DNA of 64,000 nucleotides from Thermobaculum terrenum ATCC BAA-798 (lineage in GTDB: Bacteria; Chloroflexota; Chloroflexia; Thermobaculales; Thermobaculaceae): NCBI RefSeq assembly GCF_000025005.1, contig NC_013525.1, positions 1,638,501 through 1,702,500 of the forward strand. Direction: 5' to 3'. The position numbers were made by a program, and so were the translations under genes. Positions 56,420 to 63,679 of the stretch are shown in pieces. The first letter of the stretch is position 1. The number at the start of each line of letters is the position of its first letter. A model generated the notes under the pieces. That model searched no databases. It was not told where the DNA came from and was given only the letters and a program-made list of their open reading frames with translations.

Positions 56420-57601
56420 CTACAAAGAGTCGGGCGGGCAAACAAATGCTCCAGTAAATGGGAATATTCTTTCTAGCACCTCTGCAGTTTTGTCTTCTGG
56501 TTTCCGATCTAACCGAGACAAGATCGCAGACGGCGGATAAGCTCCTAGACTTAATCTAGCAAGTTCGTGTTGAGTCATGAACACTCTCCCATCTAGCTCA
56601 TCATGGATTCCTTCAAAGATGTGTGCACCGTTACGGTCCAGGAAAACAGTTACATTACCTTCGTCGGTAAATATACCTAAACTAAACTTATCGAGTTGGT
56701 CTTTGCAGTGTAGCCATCTATATTCCAACTCAGGCTCCATCTGCGTCAGCAACCTATAAGGGTCAAGACACCTAATCATAATCTCTTGACATCGATGGTA
56801 TTGAATTGTAAACCTAGCACCTAACAACATACCTGCCGCTGCCACATTACCTGTAGGAGGGGTAGCCACGTCTATTCGAGATAATCCCTTTGACTTGGCC
56901 CAATCCACACATACGCCTAAGATTACGTCCGCCGCCAACTCATCGGCAGCAACCACCTCTGCTAACATAAGGGAGTTCTTATCTTGTCTAGGCAGAAAGT
57001 CCGTCCACCAAACATCGCTAGAACACGCCCAAGCATAAGCTACTATAGTACTACTTTCATCTATCAATACTTTGCATTCATGTCTAGCCTCTTCCCTTAG
57101 CTGATTCCAAGCTGGGCTATAAGGAGGGCTATCACCCCTAAGCTGAGGGCCGACCGAATTCTTGATAAACTCATTATGTAACCTAGCTAGAGAATCCACA
57201 TCTTCCCACCTAAATGGTCTTACGGTCCAACCATCGGGTATTGTCTCGTGCTCCACAGATGCATCCAAGGACATAATATGAGCGGGGATTGCGGATACAA
57301 ATCCAAATCGGTGATAAAAGTTGGGTATCCCCCACAAAATTGACAAGGCTGCATCCCCGGATTTCATCTTATTGACAGCTTCGGTTAGCACTCTCCGGGC
57401 GTAGCCTTTGTGTCGATATTGCTCATGTGTCTCTACACCACCTATACCGTCTACCCTAACAACCGATCTACCAATACGCATAAGACGGGGGATAATTGTA
57501 GCCTTAGAGACTACTAAGTTACCAATCTGTAATCTAACCTGGACACTATTACGATCTCCATCAGCAAATACTATCCTAGGGGACTCCATCTCTAAGGTCA
57601 T
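56420..57601 (-). CDS. GNAT acetyltransferase, Eis-like
   Basis: 393 residues. The N-terminal GNAT core has IGGVETHEQYRHKGYARRVL, the acetyl-CoA loop, and LSILWGIPNFYHRFGF; the second GNAT-like half and a C-terminal SCP-like domain ending at Phe-rich PFTGAFVCPPDSL give the three-domain Eis architecture and length. Known Eis enzymes acetylate amines such as aminoglycosides; here the substrate is unknown. ATG at 57601 follows GGAGG by five bases. Confidence 0.78.
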   Translation of the reverse strand: MTLEMESPRIVFADGDRNSVQVRLQIGNLVVSKATIIPRLMRIGRSVVRVDGIGGVETHEQYRHKGYARRVLTEAVNKMKSGDAALSILWGIPNFYHRFGFVSAIPAHIMSLDASVEHETIPDGWTVRPFRWEDVDSLARLHNEFIKNSVGPQLRGDSPPYSPAWNQLREEARHECKVLIDESSTIVAYAWACSSDVWWTDFLPRQDKNSLMLAEVVAADELAADVILGVCVDWAKSKGLSRIDVATPPTGNVAAAGMLLGARFTIQYHRCQEIMIRCLDPYRLLTQMEPELEYRWLHCKDQLDKFSLGIFTDEGNVTVFLDRNGAHIFEGIHDELDGRVFMTQHELARLSLGAYPPSAILSRLDRKPEDKTAEVLERIFPFTGAFVCPPDSL

Positions 57602-57638
57602 AAACACCTCCATAGTAAAGGCTAAGAAAGAGTAGCAT

Positions 57639-57670
57639 AAAAAAAGGGGGCATCTTCATGATGCCCCCTT
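57639..57670 (-). terminator. terminator after the M6 protease gene
   Basis: AAGGGGGCATC pairs with GATGCCCCCTT in an 11-bp stem, five-base loop, followed on the minus strand by seven T residues. It lies 14 bases after the protease stop. Confidence 0.93.
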
Positions 57671-57683
57671 ACGTATTACTCTA

Positions 57684-59996
57684 TTATCTTCTGGCAGGTT
57701 TTACCTGCACTTGCATGAAGTTGCCATGGTTACTCGTACCAACTACTTGGATAATGGTACCAGTCTTCGGGACCTTCACACCAGCGTCAGGTTTGCTGGC
57801 ATACCAGTAAGTATCCAGATCATTGAAAGTTCGCGCTGCAGGCAAGGAGGGATATTTTACCCTCACCAGACGACCCGACGAATCTAGATACGATAAAGCT
57901 ATTGGGTCAGTTCTCTGCAGCCCGAATGTAGCATCATAAACCTGAACCCTAGTCCTCCATGGAGTACCATCCTTTCTCAGGAGAGGTTCAGGATGCGCAT
58001 CAATAGGTAGGATCAAACCCTGACCTGGGTGTTGTCCTACGTTATTATCATTGAAAGAGGTATCCCAGTAACTGATAAGCAATCCATCCTGATATGGGTA
58101 GTGTTCTACCCAGTTCCTGCTAGGATCCGGGAAGTTGTATGGACCAGTCTTGAGCGCGGTATCGTAACCAAGATATCGCCTATATTCAGCTATGTAGTAG
58201 TGGTTGTAGCTTCTAGTGATGGAGCCCTGAATTCTCGAGAATCCATTAGCATCCCAGCCGTTGTCTCCTTCCTCGGCCCCATCTGTGAAGATTACACTCC
58301 CATCTCCTATTATCTTGATTTCATCAACAGTCAGCCCTTTACCTTGCACAGCACCATCGGTGACATACCTGAATCTGAGAAGTATATCTTTCCCTGCAAA
58401 CTGAGAGAGATCGAAGTTTGCTAGTACCCAACCTCCGGAATTACCGGTTATGCCATTGCCCAGGTTCTGACCATTGGGATCATCATTAGTAGTTACATTA
58501 CCTTCCAGGTTTGTCCATGTTGAACCATTATCATCGGACGCCTGGACATAAGCGTAATCCCATCCATCCTCAATGTCGTACCACAGATACGCTTGAAGTG
58601 ATGCAGAACCTACAGCTGAGAGATCAATACTCCGGGTAAGAGTATTATCAAGATTATCACCAGCACCGCTCCACCATTCCCAGGAACCTGAGTAAGGAGT
58701 GTTTATCTCAGTAGTGACCTGCTTCTTGGGTAGTACAGTTATAAGTGCTTGCGCAGCTTTGGTGTTGTATTCAGCTGGGCCCAGACGATGCGAAGATCTT
58801 TGACCTGAGATAGCAACATCATAATTGAGCCAGCCCAGCATCAACTTATCCCAGGCATTCATATGTCCCGGCTTCGTACCTATACTATCCTTGCCCTCAC
58901 CAAGCCAGGAGCCCGCAGACATAAGAGTCCAGAAAGCTGAACTAGCTTCCCCTAGATAGCTAGTATCATACTCATCTGGCAGTCCCAGATCGTGACCGAA
59001 CTCGTGAGCAAAAACTCCGACACCACCATTCTCAGGCTCTATAGTGTAGTCACCAACCCAGATATTTGTTCCTGGGAACTCATATCCTCCCAGAAGGGCA
59101 TCAGGTGAAGGTCCCACCACCCCTATAGCTGGCCAATTGGCATACCACCTATGGCTCCATATGGCGTCTGCTCCTTGAGCACCCCCACCAGCTTCCTCGC
59201 CTTCACCAGCATGTATTATCTGAAAGTGATCGATATAACCATCGGGTTCGTCGAAATTTCCATCTCCATCATGATCATATCTATCCCAGACATCAAACTG
59301 AGATAGATAATCGCGGATCTGCTGAGTTGTCTTACCTGCAGCCCTTTGGTCTGCCACCCACTGGTTTATAGCATCCCTTATTATCCTATACACAGTATTG
59401 CTATCCCCAGAGATTTGGCCAGGCTCTGGCCTGCCATAATCCGACTCATTAGCATTGATTCTTACCCAATCAGTGACCGTGCCATCTACCGTGTACCTGC
59501 CTGAAGATTGCTCGAGATAGTAGTTAGCCATAGATATGACACCTCGAGCAGTCGAGAAGAGCATTTGATCATAGTGGTCACGATTGAAATCTTGTACCCA
59601 ATAGGTAGAATTATCTTCTCTCCTGTTTGGTTCAGGGATCTGGTTGTGTAGAGGACCTTCACTTCCACCAAACTCTACTAGGATCGTGAATATATGGTCT
59701 GTATCTTCTCTAGCTAACTCAACGTACTGGCCCTTAGCCAGCTTTACAACCTTGTTCTTACCCTTCGCCATAGAGCTAAGATTGCCACTAGCCTGTGACT
59801 GAATGAGCTTCTGCAAGCCCTTCTGCCGCATTTTGAACTGTTTCTCGGCTAAGGGATTAGGCTTGCGATTGTCCAGTACCTTACCATGCCCCTTACCCCT
59901 TTGTACCCCATCCACTCTCTGGGCTGCGAAGGTGTTGGAAGGAATAAGAGCTAGAGCAAGAAGAATAACCAGTATCAGTGTGGTGAGACGATGCAT
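57684..59996 (-). CDS. secreted M6-family metalloprotease (immune inhibitor A-like)
   Basis: 770 residues. Signal peptide (about 1-25), propeptide-like charged region, catalytic domain with zinc motif HEFGHDLGLPDEYD (331-344), an Asp/Gly-rich DHDGDGNFDEPDG calcium-type loop (241-253), then a MAM/jelly-roll-like region with FTDGAEEGDNGW. The ATG has AGGAGGGG. It should degrade extracellular protein or peptides. It is a single-gene unit with its own promoter and terminator. Confidence 0.9.
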   Translation of the reverse strand: MHRLTTLILVILLALALIPSNTFAAQRVDGVQRGKGHGKVLDNRKPNPLAEKQFKMRQKGLQKLIQSQASGNLSSMAKGKNKVVKLAKGQYVELAREDTDHIFTILVEFGGSEGPLHNQIPEPNRREDNSTYWVQDFNRDHYDQMLFSTARGVISMANYYLEQSSGRYTVDGTVTDWVRINANESDYGRPEPGQISGDSNTVYRIIRDAINQWVADQRAAGKTTQQIRDYLSQFDVWDRYDHDGDGNFDEPDGYIDHFQIIHAGEGEEAGGGAQGADAIWSHRWYANWPAIGVVGPSPDALLGGYEFPGTNIWVGDYTIEPENGGVGVFAHEFGHDLGLPDEYDTSYLGEASSAFWTLMSAGSWLGEGKDSIGTKPGHMNAWDKLMLGWLNYDVAISGQRSSHRLGPAEYNTKAAQALITVLPKKQVTTEINTPYSGSWEWWSGAGDNLDNTLTRSIDLSAVGSASLQAYLWYDIEDGWDYAYVQASDDNGSTWTNLEGNVTTNDDPNGQNLGNGITGNSGGWVLANFDLSQFAGKDILLRFRYVTDGAVQGKGLTVDEIKIIGDGSVIFTDGAEEGDNGWDANGFSRIQGSITRSYNHYYIAEYRRYLGYDTALKTGPYNFPDPSRNWVEHYPYQDGLLISYWDTSFNDNNVGQHPGQGLILPIDAHPEPLLRKDGTPWRTRVQVYDATFGLQRTDPIALSYLDSSGRLVRVKYPSLPAARTFNDLDTYWYASKPDAGVKVPKTGTIIQVVGTSNHGNFMQVQVKPARR

Positions 59997-60038
59997 AAAC
60001 CCCTCCTAATCACAAACACCTACAAGGCACAACTTTGA

Positions 60039-60067
60039 AGTTTACTAATAACAGATGTCCATGTCAA
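60039..60067 (-). promoter_or_regulatory. promoter of the M6 protease gene
   Basis: On the minus strand TTGACA (60062-60067) and TAAACT (60039-60044) are exactly 17 bases apart, about 40 bases before the start codon. Confidence 0.75.
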
Positions 60068-60203
60068 CAGAGATCTAGATTTCTACAACAAGCAAATTAT
60101 TCATGCAATCACCAAGAACAAAAATGTCTTTGGTGATCGACTGAACAGAGATAGAATATGTGTAGAAACATGTGTAGATTTGATTAATTTGTTATCAAAT
60201 ATC

Positions 60204-60232
60204 TTGGCAAAGAAACTATTTGATGTTATTAT
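60204..60232 (+). promoter_or_regulatory. promoter of the tRNA-like RNA and tRNA-Val
   Basis: TTGGCA (60204-60209) and TATTAT (60227-60232) are 17 bases apart. Predicted initiation near 60240 is about ten bases before the closing helix of the structured RNA, so that RNA is the first product. Confidence 0.65.
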
Positions 60233-60249
60233 CCGCTAGTAAGGCAAGG

Positions 60250-60370
60250 GGGAAAAGGCCGTTTAGCTCAAGGGTAGAGCGGGGTCAAAGGCTTGCAGCG
60301 GATCGCAAACGATTGCGGCAAGCACCGACCAACGAGTTTGAGGTTCAAGTCCTCAAGGCGGTCTTTTCCC
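60250..60370 (+). ncRNA. tRNA-like structured RNA with extended central arm
   Basis: A 12-bp closing helix (60250-60261 with 60359-60370, one G-U pair) joins the ends. Inside are a D-arm (GCTC 60266-60269, loop AAGGGTA, GAGC 60277-60280) and a T-arm with the invariant loop (stem TTGAGG/CCTCAA, loop TTCAAGT at 60344-60350). In place of the anticodon arm is a long hairpin: GGTC/GACC (60283-60286, 60327-60330), then GCTTGC/GCAAGC (60291-60296, 60318-60323) with an inner loop. No CCA end, no 7-bp acceptor and no U33-type anticodon loop, so it is not a normal tRNA. It could be a YrlA-like bacterial Y RNA, which has a tRNA-like module, or a degenerate tRNA. I favour a real RNA because of the compensatory helix and promoter. 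Confidence 0.55.
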
Positions 60371-60420
60371 TGAGGGCATACTTGCTCCATAAATTCATGT
60401 TCTGGTATCTTATTATCTAG

Positions 60421-60497
60421 GGGCGAATAGCTCAGTTGGTCAGAGCGCACGGTTCACATCCGTGAGGTCACAGGTTCGAGTCCTGTTTCGCCCACCA
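60421..60497 (+). tRNA. tRNA-Val(CAC)
   Basis: 77 bases with encoded CCA. Acceptor GGGCGAA/TTCGCCC, D-arm GCTC/GAGC, anticodon stem CACGG/CCGTG with loop TTCACAT (anticodon CAC), T-arm ACAGG TTCGAGT CCTGT. All stems are perfect. The composition changes to GC-rich directly after it, so its 3' end is a plausible integration site. Confidence 0.96.
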
Positions 60498-60899
60498 AAG
60501 AAAACCTTGTAGTATCTGCTCTTCCGCGCTTTCTGCCTAGCACTAGCCCTCTCCAACTTGACAGCAATAGTGAGGAGCCGTTGCTGTCAAGTTGCTGTCA
60601 GCAACCCCCACAAGGCCGCACCAGGGAGGGGAAGCTAGCAGAAGTGATACAATCTTCTTGCCAGCAGCCTACCCCTGCTGGTACGGGTCCTGTAGCTCCA
60701 GGGCTGCAGGGCCCTCCCTCGAGTACTGTCCACCGCTCGAGTCACGGCGTGATGTGCCCACATGATAGATCCATCAGCCACAAAGGTCAACTGTCCCCTT
60801 GCCTAGATCAGGTGACACAAGGTGACACTCTAAAAAAGGGCGTCCTCACTTGCCTTGTTGGATCACACGGAGCTTGGCGGAGCAGTGTTGGATCCAGCA
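60498..60899. other. 402-base gene-poor region after tRNA-Val
   Basis: I see no convincing gene. It holds the inverted and direct repeats at 60555-60604, two GGTGACAC copies (about 60812-60829) and two CTCGAGT copies around 60717-60742. The open frames across it have no recognisable domain and no Shine-Dalgarno. It may be an attachment or control region. Confidence 0.5.
60555..60604. repeat. inverted plus direct repeats near the tRNA
   Basis: AACTTGACAGCAA (60555-60567) and TTGCTGTCAAGTT (60581-60593) are perfect 13-base inverted repeats. A further TTGCTGTCAGCAA (60592-60604) overlaps, itself a palindrome around one base. Three copies of TTGCTGTCA-type sites in 50 bases suggest protein binding, for example integrase or excisionase arm sites. 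Confidence 0.75.
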
Positions 60900-61172
60900 T
60901 CAGCACGCGCTCCGCGACAGGATGGTTTGCAGGTGACGCTCACGCCGACGTGCGTTCCTGGCGTCCTGGTAGCACTCCCTACTGCAGTACCGTTGGTGAG
61001 GGTGCGCTTGCACAAAAGGCCGCTGACACCACCGGCACCAAGCCCTGTTCCTGCCTCGAGGCATGGGCTTGGTGCCTGCCCAGCAACCACTAGCAGGACA
61101 CCTGCTACCCAAGCAGCCTGTGTAGCGGTTTGTCCCTGGATTTATGCATGGCCAGCAAATTTGCTCACTCAA
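60900..61172 (-). CDS. small zinc-finger protein of the element
   Basis: 90 residues. Cys-rich: CWPC near the start, then CRWCQRPF...RYCSRECYQDA, a C-x2-C...C-x3-C zinc-binding pattern, followed by a basic helix RNARRRERH. The TTG start overlaps the primase stop with AGAGG seven bases upstream. Likely a nucleic-acid-binding accessory protein of the element, cotranscribed with the primase. The exact family is not recognised. Confidence 0.65.
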   Translation of the reverse strand: MSEQICWPCINPGTNRYTGCLGSRCPASGCWAGTKPMPRGRNRAWCRWCQRPFVQAHPHQRYCSRECYQDARNARRRERHLQTILSRSAC

Positions 61173-63223
61173 AAAGGTGCCTCTGCTGCATTGCTATCAG
61201 CCTTGATGTAGACGCCACAGCTCGGACACGACAGCCAGCCTGGCAGGCCTGTCTCGAGCAGCGGCCCCCCGCAGCTGTGGCGGCGTGGGGCCGCTTCGGG
61301 ATCGTCAAGCGGGGGGTCCCCTTCAGGCGGCTCAGGGGTTGGCTCGGGCTGGCCGGATCCTGAGTCCTGAGAACTAAAACCAACAACTAGGGAATCTCTG
61401 TTGTTGGTTTTGGGAATTGGTGCCAACCTCCACCTGGCTGGCCTGCCTCTGGCCTCTGTGGCGAGATCCGGGTCGCGCTCAACCTTGCCAGCGCGTGCCA
61501 AGCCAAGCAGTGCCTGCCTGACCTGCTCATCTGATGGCTGTGGCTCGCCAAGCGCAGCTCTGACCTCGCGCGTCGTGAGCCAGTCACCAGCTTCATCAAG
61601 GATCCAGAAGATCCTGGCTTGCAGCTGACGCAACTCCACAGCTGCAGGACTGCCCAAGGCTTGCAGCTCGCCTTCAGGACTCAGCTCGTAAGCCAGCTGT
61701 TTGCCCGGAATTACTCTTGCATAGCTGGTCAGCACTCTTCTTGACTCGACCTTGTCATAGCTCAGCTCCAGCGCGACATCCACAGCTCCAAGCAGGGCGT
61801 GCCCGCCAGCGATGCCCTCGCCGTGATCGCCGCCTCCTTTGCGTGTGTGGTGCACCAGGATCAGGGTCTTGCCAGCTTCACGACAGGCCACTATCCAGGG
61901 ATTGACCAGTCTTGCAAGCTCAGAGTTGTCGGTTTCATCACGAGGCTGCAGCAGATTGCGGATCGAGTCAATGATCACGACGTCAGCGTCTGAGGCCTTG
62001 ACGCTGGCAAGCAGATCTGCGGGATCCACGCCCAAAGCCAGCCCAAGCGTGAGGTTGTCCCAGCTGACCTTGTCGCGTATCCTGGCTGCTCGCACCGCCC
62101 AGATGCTTTGAGGCTCTTCGCTCAGGTACAGGATCTTGTCGCCTGCCTGTGTGCGCTCAGCCACAAAGCCAAGCAGCAGCTCTGTCTTCCCCACTCTTGG
62201 GTAGCCCGCCAGCAGATGAGACCAGCCCCGCACCACAAAGCCCTCCTCTCCAAGCAGGGGCAGGTACTCGATGCTACTTTGCTCTTTGGCGGCTTCAAGC
62301 AGCTGCTGACCTGACAACAACCAATTCCCAAAACCAACAACAGAAGTTCCTATGTTGTTGGTTTTGGGTTTTTGCCCCGTGTCAGGAAAACCAACAACAG
62401 AAGTTCCTATGTTGTTGGTTTTGGATTTTGTCTCTGCCCAGCTCTCGAGCTCCTCAGCGGGCACTGGCTTGGCTTTGGTGGCTATCAGCTGGGGGGCCGG
62501 CTTGGCTCTGTCTCCAAAGTCGTGGCCACTCAGCAGCTTGATCCTAGCGGGATCCTGCCCGAGTCGCCACAGCCTCACAGCTAGATCCTCCATGTGATCC
62601 TGTCCTGGCCGGTCAGCGTCAGGTATGAGCACAATATCACGCCCGAGCAGGGGCCGCAAAGCCTCATCAATGGGCCTGTAGCTTGTTCCGTAGGTGGCAA
62701 GCACCAGCCAGGTTTTGGGATCCAGCTCTTGCTGCAGGCTCTCAGCCACAGCCTCGCCTTCCACGATGACAACCGTTGCCTCAGGATGCTGCGTGAGCAG
62801 CTCAGCGCGATACAAAGCCAGCTCAGAGACCTTGCACGCCAGTCCACGCCAGTGCACACGCTTGGAGCCGTCCGGCAAATCCTCTCTGACGTGCACGCCA
62901 GCAGGCATGCCATCCAGGGCTGAGTAGACCCGGTAGTTGGTGACCTTCTTCTTGAAGCCGTTGGATCCAGGCTCTCGTGAGTACCACAGGCCCCGCTCCC
63001 TCAGCGCGCTGATGACCTCGCCCTGTGAGCAGCCGGCGTGGCAGTGGACCAAAACCCTGTCGCCTTCAAGTTTGACCGACAGGCTCGGGGTCTCGTCAGA
63101 GTGCGCGGAGCAGTGGAGTGTTCTGCTGCTGCCGCCTTCGCGGTGGCACTGGCACCGGGGGTCGGGGCACTGCAGGTTCGTGGTGATGAGGGTATAGACA
63201 TCGTTTGCGTCTTGTAGTACCAT
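61169..63223 (-). CDS. element primase-helicase (CHC2/TOPRIM/RecA-like ATPase)
   Basis: 684 residues. Zinc-binding primase domain (Cys19, Cys38, His41, CHAGC 61-65), TOPRIM region (VVIVEGEAVAESL, then VLIPDADRPGQD), RepA/DnaB-like ATPase with Walker A GYPRVGKT (340-347) and Walker B VVIIDSIRN, a winged-helix region, and a C-terminal zinc ribbon (SCGG...SCPSCG). It would prime and unwind DNA for autonomous replication. ATG at 63223 has GAGGAG ten bases upstream. Three in-frame palindromic inserts occupy linkers (residues 268-279, 287-298, 605-616). Confidence 0.88.
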   Translation of the reverse strand: MVLQDANDVYTLITTNLQCPDPRCQCHREGGSSRTLHCSAHSDETPSLSVKLEGDRVLVHCHAGCSQGEVISALRERGLWYSREPGSNGFKKKVTNYRVYSALDGMPAGVHVREDLPDGSKRVHWRGLACKVSELALYRAELLTQHPEATVVIVEGEAVAESLQQELDPKTWLVLATYGTSYRPIDEALRPLLGRDIVLIPDADRPGQDHMEDLAVRLWRLGQDPARIKLLSGHDFGDRAKPAPQLIATKAKPVPAEELESWAETKSKTNNIGTSVVGFPDTGQKPKTNNIGTSVVGFGNWLLSGQQLLEAAKEQSSIEYLPLLGEEGFVVRGWSHLLAGYPRVGKTELLLGFVAERTQAGDKILYLSEEPQSIWAVRAARIRDKVSWDNLTLGLALGVDPADLLASVKASDADVVIIDSIRNLLQPRDETDNSELARLVNPWIVACREAGKTLILVHHTRKGGGDHGEGIAGGHALLGAVDVALELSYDKVESRRVLTSYARVIPGKQLAYELSPEGELQALGSPAAVELRQLQARIFWILDEAGDWLTTREVRAALGEPQPSDEQVRQALLGLARAGKVERDPDLATEARGRPARWRLAPIPKTNNRDSLVVGFSSQDSGSGQPEPTPEPPEGDPPLDDPEAAPRRHSCGGPLLETGLPGWLSCPSCGVYIKADSNAAEAPF
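61376..61411. repeat. palindromic insert copy C (in primase gene)
   Basis: 36 bases: arms AAAACCAACAAC and GTTGTTGGTTTT around a 12-base centre. Encodes KTNNRDSLVVGF at residues 605-616 of the primase. The centre resembles the reverse complement of that of copies A and B, so it is inverted relative to them. Confidence 0.9.
62327..62368. repeat. palindromic insert copy A (in primase gene)
   Basis: The core at 62330-62365 has the same 12-base arms and the centre AGAAGTTCCTAT; the palindrome extends by three bases each side. Encodes KTNNIGTSVVGF (residues 287-298). Confidence 0.93.
62387..62422. repeat. palindromic insert copy B (in primase gene)
   Basis: 36 bases, identical to the core of copy A and offset from it by 57 bases (19 codons). 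Encodes KTNNIGTSVVGF (residues 268-279). Confidence 0.93.
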
Positions 63224-63301
63224 TGGTTTGCAGCTCCTCAGGGCCGATTTTCCCCTCGGCCAAAACAAACAGGGGGGGTGCTTCCCGCACCAGGGGGCAG
63301 G

Positions 63302-63323
63302 GGCATCAGTAGCTACTGATGCC
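63302..63323. promoter_or_regulatory. perfect 22-bp palindrome upstream of the primase
   Basis: GGCATCAGTAG and its exact reverse complement meet with no spacer. On the plus strand TCTTTTTG follows, like a terminator for rightward transcripts; on minus it sits about 80 bases before the primase ATG, the place for an operator. Confidence 0.65.
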
Positions 63324-63429
63324 TCTTTTTGTTGCCCTCAAAGCCTCGGGCGTCAGCACTAGTGTACCATCCTCACCTCCTTGCCGTGCTGACCGAACAA
63401 AAAAGCGTCCTAGTCACCATATAGGGCAA

Positions 63430-63457
63430 TGTGCGGCAGGTTGCAACCTGCCGCACA
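63430..63457. repeat. perfect 28-bp palindrome
   Basis: TGTGCGGCAGGTTG and its exact reverse complement, without spacer. It can form a very stable hairpin or cruciform. No T-tract adjoins it on either strand. Confidence 0.8.
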
Positions 63458-63497
63458 GAGCCTTGTTTTCCCTTTTTGAGGCCTCAGGAGGGCCAAA

Positions 63498-63536
63498 TTT
63501 GAGCTCTAGAGCCAAATCCCGCTCTAGAGCCTCAAA
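63498..63536. repeat. inverted repeat with TCTAGA-type half sites
   Basis: TTTGAGCTCTAGAGC (63498-63512) and GCTCTAGAGCCTCAAA (63521-63536) pair with one single-base bulge. Confidence 0.7.
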
Positions 63537-63571
63537 TGCGTCCTCTCCTAAGGCCTCGAAGCCCGACAGCA

Positions 63572-63632
63572 CACAAAATCCGACAGAAAATCCGACTGTC
63601 GGATTTTTTATTCCGACATGTCGGATTTTGTG
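63572..63632. terminator. nested CCGACA/TGTCGG hairpins
   Basis: Perfect outer arms CACAAAATCCGACA (63572-63585) and TGTCGGATTTTGTG (63619-63632) enclose an AAAATCCGAC/GTCGGATTTT hairpin (63587-63607) and further TCCGACA/TGTCGGA pairs. Six T residues follow the inner stem on plus. On minus it lies about 48 bases after the integrase stop. Multiple CCGACA sites could also bind an initiator. Confidence 0.6.
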
Positions 63633-63679
63633 GTCTGTACGATCCCATCCAGGCCCCCGCACCCGCATGCTCCTCTCCC

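Larger units (their letters stand above)
63224..63679. other. 456-base palindrome-dense intergenic region
   Basis: No gene. Four palindromic structures lie between the integrase stop and the primase start (listed separately). The arrangement suggests operators, terminators or a replication origin of the element. Confidence 0.6.

Noticed and set aside
60250-60370. tRNA with a group I intron or selenocysteine tRNA
   Set aside because: The insert is only about 30 bases, far too short for a group I intron; arm lengths and sequences do not fit tRNA-Sec, and no U33-anticodon loop is formed.
60581-61093. 170-residue plus-strand frame after tRNA-Val
   Set aside because: Low-complexity translation, no Shine-Dalgarno, and it overlaps the better supported zinc-finger gene on minus.
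62327-62422. Simple tandem duplication as the full explanation of the primase palindromes
   Set aside because: It could explain copies A and B, but copy C lies 1 kb away, is inverted and has a diverged centre.
63302-63330. Terminator for a plus-strand gene
   Set aside because: No plus-strand gene lies upstream of it; it is retained as a palindrome or operator candidate instead.
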